NCBI RefSeq assembly: GCF_007859815.1
Contig: NZ_SJPH01000003.1
Coordinates: forward strand, 186,001 to 250,000
Length of the DNA: 64,000 nt
Reading direction: 5' to 3'
Source: Botrimarina hoheduenensis
GTDB lineage: Bacteria > Planctomycetota > Planctomycetia > Pirellulales > Lacipirellulaceae
Positions 1 to 8,658 of this stretch are shown here, in pieces (position 1 is the stretch's first letter; every line of letters starts with the position of its first letter). The notes under the pieces were generated by a model. That model saw only the letters and a program-made list of their open reading frames with translations, searched no databases and was not told the origin of the DNA. The translations under genes were made by a program, and so were the position numbers.

Positions 1-1949
1 GTGTAGAGGAACATGTAGGGCTGATCCGCGTAGATCAGATGATGGATCCGTCCGTACATCTCGGCTCGCTTCTCGCGATCAAACTCACGCTCGGCTTCAG
101 CAAAGAGACGATCCACTTCTGCGTTCGAGTAGGAACCGTAGTTGCGCTCGCCGGGAGTGGCATAGATGTTGTTGCTGATGTACGGATCCGCCCCCGCGCC
201 CCAGCCGGCCATCATCGCCTGAAAATTTCGCTGGAAGCTGCGTTCTTGGAGCACCGCCGCTTCGAGCGGGGCGATGCGGCAGAGCACGCCGATGCTCTCC
301 AGGTTCTCGCGGAGCAGATTGCATATCGCGATGCGGTCGGGCTTGTTGCTGACAATCAGCGAGAACTCGAACGGTGTCACGCGGCCGTTGATCTCCTTGT
401 CTCGGATGCCATCCCCATCGGAGTCCCCCCAGCCCGCCTCGTCGAGCAAGTCCTCGGCGCGATCGAGGTCGTACTCGAGCAGCTGCGGAGGCTCTTTGGG
501 ATAAGCCCACGACTGCGGATCAAAGATGCCTGTGGATCGGCCGAATAGCCCGAAGCACAGGTCGTCGAGCATTTCCTCGTAGTTCATGGCGTGGGCCATG
601 GCGCGACGCACCCGCAAGTCATCAAAAAACGGGGACTTAAGATTCCAGCAGACATAGAAGAAGGTCGACTCTTCTCCCCGCACTTTGGTGTTGTTGCGGT
701 AGAAATCGTCGCCCGAGGTTTGAGTCGTCCATTGCTCGGGCCCCAGCAGCGTCTCGTCGAGATCTCCTGATTTGAGCGCCAGCAACGACGTGTTTTGGTC
801 CTCGAGGATCCGATAACGGATCTGCTTGAAGTAGGGGATCTCGCGCACCTGCTTCCCGTTGTGCTTATAGAACGACTCGCGACGGGCGAGCACCACCTCT
901 TGCCCGCGGACGTGGCTCTCCAGCCCATAAGGACCGCCGACAACTGGCTTCTTCTCTTGCTGGATATGATGCGCGCTCTTACGTAGCGTGGGGTCCTCCG
1001 CGACCGAGTCGGCGTACACGTGCTCGGGCACGATCGTAAAGTTGAGGCTCCACACGTTGACCGCCGATGACTTCTTATGAAAGAAAGCCACGGTTCGATC
1101 GTCGTAAGCTTTCACCAGCTGGAGGTCGCTCGTGCCTGCGCGCATGGCCGGCACCGGCACGGCGGACGACATAATGAGTCGATAAGAAAACTCGACGTCG
1201 CGCGCGGTTATGGGCTTCCCATCAGACCAAGTGAGATCGTCGCGCAACACGACCAGGTCCACCATGCGGTCCTCGCTGGTGCGCCAAGACACAACGCTGT
1301 CGGCCGAGGCAAAGGGGTTCATCGCCCAGTCGAAACCGAAAAGAGCGAACGCAATCATCGACGCGATTTCCGACTCCGACATGCTGCTCACCAGAACCGG
1401 ATTGGTCGAACGCAGGTCCTGTTGAAACGAGCGATTGATCGTCGCGTCGTAATCGACACGGCCCCCCTCCTCCGACGGAAGCACCGAGAGCGCGCTAAGA
1501 ATCTTCTGATTCGCTTCTTCGGATTCGTTCTTCATGGCGAGCGCTTGCTCGACGCTCACCAGCGGCGGCTCGCTCTGCTTCTGCTTGCGTAGCCGCGCCA
1601 TGGCATCAACCACCGGGCTATCGACCCAGGTCTTCGAAGCCTCGAGTGCTTCGAGCGTCGGCGGGGGGTCGAACGGTTTGATGAGATCGCCCAGCACGAA
1701 CGGCGCGTCGGCGTCGGTCTCTATCGATGGCTCGTTGCCATCTTCCGCCTTGGTCGTTGGTCCCTCGGTCGTCGCGGCGGCTTCTGACGAGGCCGATGCC
1801 TCGTCCACGGCGGGCCCCCCGTCGCAGCCAAAGGCCGACAACATCAGAACGAACACTGCAAGCCACTCGGCACCGGTTCGCGGGATCTGCCGGCTGGCCC
1901 AACCGCTGTTCCGAGGTGGCCTTTGCTCCGCGTCGCGAAGAAATCGCAT
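1..1949 (-). CDS. ABC transporter substrate-binding lipoprotein, peptide/oligopeptide type (SBP_bac_5), 3' end outside window
   Basis: The reading frame stays open from an ATG at 1949 to the left edge (about 649 codons), so the C-terminus is missing. The N-terminus has a hydrophobic stretch followed by SAFGC at residues 38-42, a plausible lipobox, so the mature protein is probably lipid-anchored. The body reads like family 5 extracellular solute-binding proteins: WSDGKPITARDVEFSYRL, then VRRAMAHAMNYEEM, and near the edge YSNAEVDRLFAEAE with DREKRAEMY. Such proteins capture peptides, or nickel or sugars in some subfamilies, for an ABC importer. No permease is visible, so transport genes may lie to the left. 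The long acidic region after the lipobox (about residues 43-110) is not part of the usual domain. Substrate cannot be read from the sequence. Confidence 0.88.
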   Translation of the reverse strand, partial: MRFLRDAEQRPPRNSGWASRQIPRTGAEWLAVFVLMLSAFGCDGGPAVDEASASSEAAATTEGPTTKAEDGNEPSIETDADAPFVLGDLIKPFDPPPTLEALEASKTWVDSPVVDAMARLRKQKQSEPPLVSVEQALAMKNESEEANQKILSALSVLPSEEGGRVDYDATINRSFQQDLRSTNPVLVSSMSESEIASMIAFALFGFDWAMNPFASADSVVSWRTSEDRMVDLVVLRDDLTWSDGKPITARDVEFSYRLIMSSAVPVPAMRAGTSDLQLVKAYDDRTVAFFHKKSSAVNVWSLNFTIVPEHVYADSVAEDPTLRKSAHHIQQEKKPVVGGPYGLESHVRGQEVVLARRESFYKHNGKQVREIPYFKQIRYRILEDQNTSLLALKSGDLDETLLGPEQWTTQTSGDDFYRNNTKVRGEESTFFYVCWNLKSPFFDDLRVRRAMAHAMNYEEMLDDLCFGLFGRSTGIFDPQSWAYPKEPPQLLEYDLDRAEDLLDEAGWGDSDGDGIRDKEINGRVTPFEFSLIVSNKPDRIAICNLLRENLESIGVLCRIAPLEAAVLQERSFQRNFQAMMAGWGAGADPYISNNIYATPGERNYGSYSNAEVDRLFAEAEREFDREKRAEMYGRIHHLIYADQPYMFLY

Positions 1950-2160
1950 CCGATGCCCTGAGTGAAGGCGGCCTCTCGGGGCCGCGTTACCAGCGGCCGA
2001 CACACCTGAGGGCCACTGCTGAACCGGCGGGGCCTACCCCACGCCATAAGCGGGGCAACCTAGCACGCCTTTTCCGGCTTGGTCAACGAGAGTCTACCGG
2101 ACCGCCGGCTCGAAGCCCGTGCCGGGATCATTTCTGATGACAAACGGGACTCGAGAGCGG

Positions 2161-2198
2161 GCCGCGGAGAGGGGCCGCGGAGAGGGGCCGCGGGGCCA
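2161..2198. repeat. GC-rich 14-bp tandem repeat, about 2.7 copies
   Basis: The unit GCCGCGGAGAGGGG occurs at 2161-2174 and 2175-2188, followed by a partial third copy. It sits in the gap between the binding-protein gene and the small secreted-protein pair. No function is evident. It could be a slippage product. Confidence 0.7.
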
Positions 2199-2243
2199 GG
2201 GTGGGGTGAGCCATTCGGGCAGCAGAGTGCTGCCGCCGAGCGG

Positions 2244-2732
2244 TCACTCGCTCATGTAGGCATAGTCGCTGATGAGCAACTCGCACTCGGGAAGCCGCGG
2301 CTCAATTCGGCGCAGCTGTGCTTCCATCCGATTGCGCAGCATAAGCAACTCGGGCTCCTGGAAGTCTCGCACCAAGCAAAGCCGGACACCGATCAGCGCC
2401 GCGCTGCGCAGACGATTCAAGCGTGAATCGAGCAATTGCTTCATCAGCGGCTCATGCTCTTTCGCTACCGAAATGTGCAGCACGAAGCTGAGCCGGATCT
2501 TTGCCCCTTCGACCGGCCGCACATCGCGGTAGTAGAAATCGCCCAGTTCCACACCGTACACGCCGGCCTGCGGTGCCTCGGCATCGACGGTACCGTTGGC
2601 GGTACCATCGGGGTTGGCCGTGGCGGCGCTCGTACCCACCAACAACCAAGCGGACACCACAAGCTTGATGAGCCAGCATGCCGGTTGGTGCCGCGGTGTG
2701 CTGGCAACTGATGAGTTGATGGCCGCCTTCAT
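2244..2732 (-). CDS. Small secreted protein, possibly FliL-like fold (unassigned)
   Basis: A 162-residue protein. The ATG at 2732 was chosen because AAGGA lies about 8 nt upstream and because it overlaps the TGA of the preceding gene as ATGA, which suggests translational coupling. A hydrophobic segment at about residues 20-40, ending in TSAATANPDG, looks like a signal peptide or N-terminal anchor. The rest has the pattern 'ELGDFYYRDV', a beta strand 'IRLSFVLHISV', then a long helix with many Arg and Leu. The same pattern occurs in the two neighbouring small genes (2729-3202 and 3401-3850). By eye it resembles the periplasmic domain of FliL/stomatin-like proteins, but that is inference. No flagellar gene is in the window. 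No family is assigned with confidence. Confidence 0.75.
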   Translation of the reverse strand: MKAAINSSVASTPRHQPACWLIKLVVSAWLLVGTSAATANPDGTANGTVDAEAPQAGVYGVELGDFYYRDVRPVEGAKIRLSFVLHISVAKEHEPLMKQLLDSRLNRLRSAALIGVRLCLVRDFQEPELLMLRNRMEAQLRRIEPRLPECELLISDYAYMSE

Positions 2733-3202
2733 AGGGGTTCCTTCACGATGCGTGGGGTAGCGAGTCGACGGACGCCAAGACCGCCCAACAGCGGCTGGGT
2801 CGCGTCCAGCAAGTGTGCCTTCAGCGTTGACCACTCCGACTCCAACACGTCGTCACGAGCCGTATTGCGACAAACCTTGATGACCTCATTTCTTAGCCGC
2901 CCTTCATAACGATTCTTGTAACGCTCGACCCGTGCGCGGTGGACCGGGTCGACGATCGCAACCAAATCGAAGTCGAGCTCGATGAGGTTCTCCGACGAGA
3001 ACCGCTCGGCACCGTCTTCGAGCAACACGGGAACCGGTATCAAGAACGACCCAAGCGGGACCTCGACAAGCTCTTCACGCGAAGGCATCAGCTTTATCTC
3101 GTCGAGCAGGCTCTTTGGTTCTTCAGCGCAGCCGCACGCCCCCAGCGCCAGCAGAGCGGGCGCGAGAGCGGCATGCAGCGGTTGGAGTCGTGGTGCGGAC
3201 AT
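2729..3202 (-). CDS. Small lipoprotein, possibly FliL-like fold (unassigned)
   Basis: A 157-residue protein with a typical lipoprotein signal: a hydrophobic stretch AALAPALLALGAC with candidate lipidated Cys at 23 or 25, followed by an acidic residue pair. The mature part has 'VPLGSFLIPVP', then 'IELDFDLVAIV' and a helix 'YEGRLRNEVIKVCRNT', in the same order as the downstream gene. Its TGA overlaps the next ATG by 4 nt (2729-2732), so the two genes are almost certainly co-translated. A third relative is divergently transcribed from 3401, and the 198-bp gap between them probably holds both promoters. Function unknown; a FliL-like fold is only a visual impression. Confidence 0.78.
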   Translation of the reverse strand: MSAPRLQPLHAALAPALLALGACGCAEEPKSLLDEIKLMPSREELVEVPLGSFLIPVPVLLEDGAERFSSENLIELDFDLVAIVDPVHRARVERYKNRYEGRLRNEVIKVCRNTARDDVLESEWSTLKAHLLDATQPLLGGLGVRRLATPRIVKEPL

Positions 3203-3400
3203 CGCGGGTCACAAAAACTTAGGTCGGTCTGGCCGGCGTGGACGGCCAAGATGACCTACCCTTCAGAAGCAACCCCTGCGCGACCGGGCCCCTCCGCGCG
3301 ATCACGCGGGTTGTAACGGTTTGACGTAGGATGCCCTCACCCGTAGCGCCTCCCTCCGCGTGGGGACCCCGCTAGTCCGGCCCCTCTTCGTTGATCAAGC

Positions 3401-3850
3401 ATGTTGTCTCCCGCAATCCACCGTCTGACGCTCAGCGCGGCCCTGGCGGTCATTGCGCTCGGATTGCCCGGCTGCTACAACGGCGAAAAGCTGGTCGAAC
3501 AGGTCCGCAAGCGCGCTATTCGCACACGCATGGACGAAGTGTCGCTGGGCTCGTTTCGGGTCACCCTGCCACCCTCGGCGGAAACCGGGGACATGACCGA
3601 ACTCGATCTCGAAGTGTACGGCGAGGCACTCCGGTATCGGACCTCGAAGCTTAAACGTGAGCTCAAAGAAAAGTCTTTCTTGATCGGCGACCGTACGCTC
3701 CGCACGCTCCGTCAGATCCAACCCGAAGACTTGCTTGACCCGGACCTCGCTGAGATTCGCCAGCGCTTGCTGGAAGCCATCAACGGTGTGCTTGATGACC
3801 AATCGATCGAAGCGATCGGCTTCAACGAAGTCCGTTTGATGCGGCACTAA
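3401..3850 (+). CDS. Small lipoprotein, possibly FliL-like fold (unassigned)
   Basis: A 149-residue protein with a lipoprotein signal ending in LGLPGC (Cys 25). It has 'VSLGSFRVTLP', then 'ELDLEVYGEAL', a charged helix, and a C-terminal part with 'IGDRTLRTLRQ', 'LAEIRQRLLEAIN' and a final 'EAIGFNEVRLM'. This order closely follows the FliL layout: strand, strand, helix with an Arg-Asp pair, 'LR..I...IN', final strand. The gene is divergent from the coupled pair 2244-3202, whose products share the 'LG(S/D)F' motif. It is the clearest FliL-like member of the three. Family knowledge links FliL to the flagellar stator, but nothing here shows a motility role. Confidence 0.78.
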   Translation: MLSPAIHRLTLSAALAVIALGLPGCYNGEKLVEQVRKRAIRTRMDEVSLGSFRVTLPPSAETGDMTELDLEVYGEALRYRTSKLKRELKEKSFLIGDRTLRTLRQIQPEDLLDPDLAEIRQRLLEAINGVLDDQSIEAIGFNEVRLMRH

Positions 3851-3889
3851 GGTGGGATCACCCCGGCAGCCCGCATGCAAGAGAGCGGA

Positions 3890-5500
3890 TCAGCGTTGCG
3901 GTGGTTCTGGCTGTTCGGGGCGTCCCCGCCGCGGCCGACCTTCCGGGCTCAACTCGCGTGAAGGGGGCGGCTGGGGCGGACCAAACCGGCGAAAGCCTTC
4001 CCGACCGGCGGGTTCCGCCGGTCCGCGCGGCCCGCGCTCTTGAGGGCCACGCTCGAAGAAGCCTCGTTCGACCGTGTCCTCCGTCGTGACTCCCATCTGG
4101 GCGCCCCAGTCGTCGGTGAGACGGTCCATCATCGTGTTCGAGGGGAGCGCCAAATATTCGGCAAGCTGCTCGTTGCTAAGGCTCTCGAACTGCTCGCGTT
4201 GATCGTCCGGGGTGTCTTCCGAGGCCGCTTGGCCCAGAATAGCGAGCACCGCTTCGGTCCGCTCGCGGCCCGTTAGCGAGGCCTCTTCTAAAGCGACGCG
4301 GAGGCGCTCGGGCAAGCCTGTGACGATCTCCTCTTCGACCGCCGGCCAGCTCTCGCGAAAGGCGTTGCCGATCATCAGCCACAGCATATCTCCCCGATTT
4401 CTGCGGTCATCGCGCGCGGGGGCCCGTACGGGCGTTGCGCGCAGCGTGGCCTGACCGACCCGGCTCAGCGCCGCGGCGGGAGCGGAATCCAATCGCGCAT
4501 CGATCACGCGGCGCAACTCGGGAGGAGCCGTGCGAGGGCCTCGGCGGGCGAACGCGTTCTCACGCGCCTGCGTGAAGGTTTCCGAACGCACCACGTCGCG
4601 CAGATGGCTTGCCAGGGCTGCGCGCTCACCGGGGGCAAGCGTAAGCGTTCTCTCCAGCCGCCAGCGGCGTAGTTTCTTGGCTACCCGTCGGGCACGCTGT
4701 TCGGGGCTCAGCTCCCGCAGCTCGGCGCGTTCCGCCGCGGAGAGACTCTCGGCATAGGCATAGTAAGCAGCCGCATAGCCAGCCAATCGCTCGGCATCTT
4801 CGGAAGCGACCAGCTCGGCATGTCGCTCGGCGATCCGCTCGGCGTTCCGGGAGTCGGTCTGATAAGAAGCAACGCGCTTCGCGATCGCGTCTCGCCGACT
4901 GCTATCGAGTGTCGTAAGCCACGCGAGACGCTCACTGCGGGTCATCTGATTCACCGTTAGCCAGTCGTCGGCTTCCGCGGCAATAACCGGGTCTTTGGCA
5001 GCGAGCGCCAGCTCGGGCGTGATCTGGGCGAGCGTTTCCAGATAGTCGAGGCTTTCAAACTGCTGCAGCGCATCAGCGGCGAGCGCTAGTGGTAGCGCCT
5101 TGAGGGTGCGCTGCTGGGGGACCCACGCCGCAAGCCAGACGACCGCCAACGCCCCGAACCCAGCGATTGCCGGCCAGATGAGCGGCAGCAGCCCTCGTTT
5201 GAGGCTGCCAAACCGTGATGCTCCGGCGCTGGTGTTGGTGATGCCGGTCCCCGCGGCCAGCGCGAGCGTGGTCCGCGTGAAGTCGGCATCTGTCTTTTCG
5301 ACCGGCAGCGCGTCCAAGGCACGCCAGACTCGATCGAGCCCTTCGAGCTTAATGCGGGCCGCCTCGTTCGCCGCGATCTCTGCTTCGATCGCTTCGGCTT
5401 CTGCCAGCGGGAGTTCGCGGTCAAGGTAGGCCACGAGCCGCTCGTGCAAGAGCGGGTCGGCCGAACTCGATCGTCCATCGTGTTCGCGTGGGTCAATCAT
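3890..5500 (-). CDS. Putative anti-sigma / membrane regulator partner of the overlapping ECF sigma factor
   Basis: A 536-residue protein. Its ATG lies inside the last codons of the upstream sigma-factor gene (8-nt overlap, 5493-5500), the usual arrangement for an anti-sigma factor. The N-terminal 65 residues ('LLHERLVAYLDRELPLAEAEAIEAEI') resemble the helical anti-sigma domain, but no HxxxCxxC zinc motif is present. One membrane segment lies at about residues 104-127. The large C-terminal part is Ala/Glu/Arg-rich and helical, with repeated 'ERLAW', 'ERIAERHAEL' and 'RAELRELSPEQRARRV' segments, and ends in a Pro/Arg/Gly-rich tail. The part beyond the membrane is far larger than in typical anti-sigma factors and is unassigned. 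The regulatory role is inferred from position. Confidence 0.7.
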   Translation of the reverse strand: MIDPREHDGRSSSADPLLHERLVAYLDRELPLAEAEAIEAEIAANEAARIKLEGLDRVWRALDALPVEKTDADFTRTTLALAAGTGITNTSAGASRFGSLKRGLLPLIWPAIAGFGALAVVWLAAWVPQQRTLKALPLALAADALQQFESLDYLETLAQITPELALAAKDPVIAAEADDWLTVNQMTRSERLAWLTTLDSSRRDAIAKRVASYQTDSRNAERIAERHAELVASEDAERLAGYAAAYYAYAESLSAAERAELRELSPEQRARRVAKKLRRWRLERTLTLAPGERAALASHLRDVVRSETFTQARENAFARRGPRTAPPELRRVIDARLDSAPAAALSRVGQATLRATPVRAPARDDRRNRGDMLWLMIGNAFRESWPAVEEEIVTGLPERLRVALEEASLTGRERTEAVLAILGQAASEDTPDDQREQFESLSNEQLAEYLALPSNTMMDRLTDDWGAQMGVTTEDTVERGFFERGPQERGPRGPAEPAGREGFRRFGPPQPPPSRELSPEGRPRRGRPEQPEPPQR

Positions 5501-6176
5501 GGTCCGCCTCGTCGGGCAGAATTAATTCGATCGACCGATCCTCCGCTAACGAGAGCGAGAGCGTCTGATCGGTTGGTGCAATGCCATGGTCGAGGTAGGG
5601 CTCGAGCGCGTCACGCAGATTCTCGCGGGCGCGCGCGAGCAACGACTTTACGCCTTGAGCCGTCATGCCCAACACCTCGCCAATCTCGGCATAACCTAGG
5701 TGCTCGAACTTGGCGAGCATGACCGCCATGCGTTGGCGCTCGCCCAACGTGGCGATCGCTGCTTGCACCGCGGAGCGTAGCTCTTGGCGATCCGCAACGC
5801 GGGTTGGCATCGCACCGCTGGCGGCGACGGGGTCCAGGGCATGCGCGCCGGTTTCGTCGGGCGAAATGATCGGCATCCGCACCTCTTTTTTCCGCGCCAT
5901 CCGCCGCCGCGCGTTCAGCGCAATATTCGTCGCAATGTGGTACAGCCAGGTGCTGAACTTGGCACCGGGCGCGTAGCGCTTGCGCGCCCGATAGACCCTT
6001 AAAAAGACCTCTTGAGCCAGCTCCTCGGCCAGCTCACGGCGGCCAACTTGGTAGGTCAGCACCGCGATCAGACGATCTTGGTGCCGCCGCACCAGCTCCT
6101 CGAACGCCGCCGGATCGTCCTCGCCCACGCGCAGCATCAGCCGCACGTCGGGATCCGACGCGGTATAGCGGGCCAT
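5493..6176 (-). CDS. ECF-type RNA polymerase sigma factor (sigma-70 family)
   Basis: A 227-residue protein, counted from the ATG at 6176; the frame runs on upstream, but the extension is Arg-rich and unlike the family. Region 2 is clear: 'AAFEELVRRHQDRL', 'AEELAQEVFLRVYRA', 'FSTWLYHIATNIALNARRR'. Region 4 follows at about residues 150-205 with 'LGERQRMAVMLAKFEHLGY', 'EIGEVLGMTAQGVKSLLARA'. There is no region 3, as expected for ECF sigmas. A short acidic C-terminal tail precedes the stop. It overlaps the anti-sigma-like gene by 8 nt. It should direct RNA polymerase to a small regulon, released when the membrane partner lets go. The input signal is unknown. Confidence 0.9.
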   Translation of the reverse strand: MARYTASDPDVRLMLRVGEDDPAAFEELVRRHQDRLIAVLTYQVGRRELAEELAQEVFLRVYRARKRYAPGAKFSTWLYHIATNIALNARRRMARKKEVRMPIISPDETGAHALDPVAASGAMPTRVADRQELRSAVQAAIATLGERQRMAVMLAKFEHLGYAEIGEVLGMTAQGVKSLLARARENLRDALEPYLDHGIAPTDQTLSLSLAEDRSIELILPDEADHD

Positions 6177-6510
6177 CGTGCTGCGGCTGGGGTCTCGGCG
6201 GGATGCCAAGGCGAAACTCTTGCGACGTGGCGAAACGGATCGGGGAACAACGGTGTACCGGGGTCGCGCGGCGAACGCCTCGCCCGATCGCACTCGGGCG
6301 GGAACAACCTAGTCCGGGCTCCTGGGGGTCACCCCAAGCCCTGTGCCGCGCGACGGTTCCTAGTGTATCCGGCTGCCGCGTCTGCCAACCAACCCCGCTA
6401 CCCTCGGCCGGTGCCGATAAAAGCCGGATAAACCCGACTTTCCCCGCTTCCTAGAAGGGTTCAAGCGCCAACCCACCGCCACCAAGCCCACACCTCCGAG
6501 GCGAGACCTT
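6177..6510. other. Intergenic region, no gene seen
   Basis: A 334-bp stretch upstream of the ECF sigma gene and downstream of the TIM-barrel gene, both on the minus strand. It should hold the sigma operon promoter. I could not identify a convincing -35/-10 pair, a terminator with a T-run, or an RNA gene. Confidence 0.5.
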
Positions 6511-7260
6511 CTACAGCAGGCTTTCGAGCAACAGCCGCAACTTGCGCAGCTCAGCCCGATGCTCGAACTCTTCCATCGGGGTCATATGGACCCCCAGCGC
6601 GCGCCGGTACTTCGTCCGGCTAAGCTGCGCGATCAGCTTGCCATAATCGATATCTCCCTGCCCGACGCGCACCTGAAAAGCGTTGGGCTTGCTGTCGCGG
6701 AGATGCACATGGCGGACAAATTCCAGCAGCTTGTCGATCGGCTTGCCCTGGTGCGGGCCCGCCAGATAGCAGCTTGGATCGAACGTCAGGCCCAGCCCCT
6801 TCACGTGCTGGCAGAATAGGGCGGCAGTGTCGGCGTCTTCGGTCATTGTGCCGATGCCCGTCTTGAGCGCGACGACGGCCCCCTCGAATGCGGCGATCGC
6901 CACGAGCCGCTTGAGCCGCTCGATCTCTTCGTTAAACGGTGTGCCCAGCGGCGAGGCGGGCACAACGAGCGTCACCACCTTGATCGCCTTGGCAAGCTTC
7001 GCACAGGCATCAAACTGTTCGTAAAAGGCTTCCCCCTCAGCCTCGATGCCCAGGCTCAACGCCGCGACATCGAGCCGCCGCGTCGAGCTGCAACGCAGCG
7101 TCGCGGCCTCAGGATCGGCCAGCACCTGGCTGGGCCGGAGCCAGCCTCCTGTCTCGTGCAAAGCTAACTCGACGCTTGTGAAGCCGAGGTCCACCATGAC
7201 CTCGAGCACCTCATCAGCGGCGACATCGGGCAAACACTCGGTCGACGCACAGATAAACAC
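6511..7260 (-). CDS. Sugar phosphate isomerase/epimerase-like TIM-barrel protein (AP endonuclease family 2)
   Basis: A 249-residue protein. It shows the xylose-isomerase-like barrel pattern: 'LGFTSVELALHE' near residue 28, 'VVALKTGIGTM' in the middle, 'GLTFDPSCYLAGPHQ', then 'VRHVHLRDSK' and 'VGQGDIDYGKL' toward the C-terminus. The last two motifs hold the metal-binding His/Asp and the substrate loop typical of these isomerases. No neighbour tells the substrate; it stands between an ECF sigma operon and a divergent sppA. It could be an isomerase of an unusual sugar or inositol derivative, or a non-catalytic relative. Confidence 0.8.
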   Translation of the reverse strand: MFICASTECLPDVAADEVLEVMVDLGFTSVELALHETGGWLRPSQVLADPEAATLRCSSTRRLDVAALSLGIEAEGEAFYEQFDACAKLAKAIKVVTLVVPASPLGTPFNEEIERLKRLVAIAAFEGAVVALKTGIGTMTEDADTAALFCQHVKGLGLTFDPSCYLAGPHQGKPIDKLLEFVRHVHLRDSKPNAFQVRVGQGDIDYGKLIAQLSRTKYRRALGVHMTPMEEFEHRAELRKLRLLLESLL

Positions 7261-7491
7261 GCGAAGCTCTCCTAGCGGCGCAGGTCGGGGGGGCAGATCA
7301 ATCTAGGGGGTTACTCTAGCGGCAGTGGCGCGGGGCGGGCAACACCGTACGTCGACTTGTCGGGGCTTAAACCCTCAGCACAGGGTGGCGAGCGTTGGTG
7401 GTTGGGCCCCCCCGCCTTATGATCGAGCTCTACCGGGGCCAACGCCCGCTTCGCCCCCCCTATTCCGCCCGCCTTTGACCACCCTGGCGCC

Positions 7492-8550
7492 ATGGATCCG
7501 CTTGCTTCCCCCGCCCCCGTGTCGCCCCCTCAGACCATCGTCCTCCAGCCGCGTGAGAGCCTCTTCGGCCGGTTTGGCAAGCTCCTCTTGATCGCTTTGG
7601 GCCTGTGCGTGCTGACCATCATGGGGCTCTCTGCTAGCTATCGGCAGTACTTTGGCGACGGCGAGGGACCCACCGAAAAGCACTACTCCCTGAGCCGCGA
7701 GGCAACGCAGAAGATCGCGGTTTTGAAGGTCTCCGGGGCCATCATGGAGGCAGACGACTTCGTAGAGCAACAGCTCGAGAAGATCGAAAAGGACCCCAAC
7801 GTGGTCGCGATCGTCATGCGGGTCGATTCTCCAGGCGGGACCGTCACCTACAGCCATCGGCTTTACCACAAAACGCGCGCGTTGCTCGCCGCTCGCAAGC
7901 TGCCGCTGGTGGTCAGCATGGGCAGCCTGTGCGCCAGCGGCGGCTACTACCTGGCGATGGCGGTCGGCGATGAGCCCGACACGATTTATGCCGAACCGAC
8001 CACCTGGACCGGCTCGATCGGCGTGGTGATCCCGCTCTACAACTTCTCGCGTCTGATGGGGGTCACCGGCGTGCAAGATCAGTCGATCGCTAGCGGCGAT
8101 CTGAAGCTCATGGGGAGCCCCACCCGCCGCATGGAAGAGCGCGAGCAGCAGGTGCTGCAAACGCTGGTGGACGAGTCTTACGAGCGGTTTAAGGGGATCG
8201 TCGCGGCCGGCCGGCCCGCCCTACGCGATGACCCCGAGGCACTTGCCGCGGTGGCCACCGGGCAGATCTTTAGCGCCGATCAGGCCAAAGAGCGGGGCCT
8301 GGTAGACCGGATCGGATTTCTGGAAGACGCGATCGAACGCGCCGCCGAGCTCGCCGGCGTCTCGCTCGATGACGTCCGCGCCGTGGAGTACGGCAAGAAG
8401 GTCTCGCCCGTGGAGCAGTTGCTCGGAGCGGTCACGCCTGTCCCGTCGGGCGAAGCTCACGGACCCGATTTACGGGGATTCATCGAACTGGCCGCCCCGC
8501 GAGCGTATTATCTATCGACGCTGGCACCGGTGCTGCTCGCCCCCCGCTAG
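7492..8550 (+). CDS. sppA: Signal peptide peptidase SppA, 36K type (family S49)
   Basis: A 352-residue membrane-bound serine protease that should degrade cleaved signal peptides. One membrane segment lies at about residues 28-47. The conserved 'VMRVDSPGGTVTYS' is at residues 108-121. The catalytic Ser is in 'SLCASGGYYLAM' (Ser 149), followed by 'TTWTGSIGVV'. The catalytic Lys is probably Lys 205 in 'DLKLMGSPTR', matching the Ser-Lys dyad of the short Bacillus-type enzyme. The length fits the short type, not the duplicated E. coli enzyme. rlmN follows on the same strand after a 108-bp gap. Confidence 0.93.
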   Translation: MDPLASPAPVSPPQTIVLQPRESLFGRFGKLLLIALGLCVLTIMGLSASYRQYFGDGEGPTEKHYSLSREATQKIAVLKVSGAIMEADDFVEQQLEKIEKDPNVVAIVMRVDSPGGTVTYSHRLYHKTRALLAARKLPLVVSMGSLCASGGYYLAMAVGDEPDTIYAEPTTWTGSIGVVIPLYNFSRLMGVTGVQDQSIASGDLKLMGSPTRRMEEREQQVLQTLVDESYERFKGIVAAGRPALRDDPEALAAVATGQIFSADQAKERGLVDRIGFLEDAIERAAELAGVSLDDVRAVEYGKKVSPVEQLLGAVTPVPSGEAHGPDLRGFIELAAPRAYYLSTLAPVLLAPR

Positions 8551-8658
8551 TGCCGGCGCGGGCTCAGCTCGTGCTGTGCCGACACTCCCCGTCCCCCCCT
8601 CGCCCTGGCCGCTCCCGCGCTCCCGAGCACCGCCCGCTGGACTTCTCCGAAATAACGC

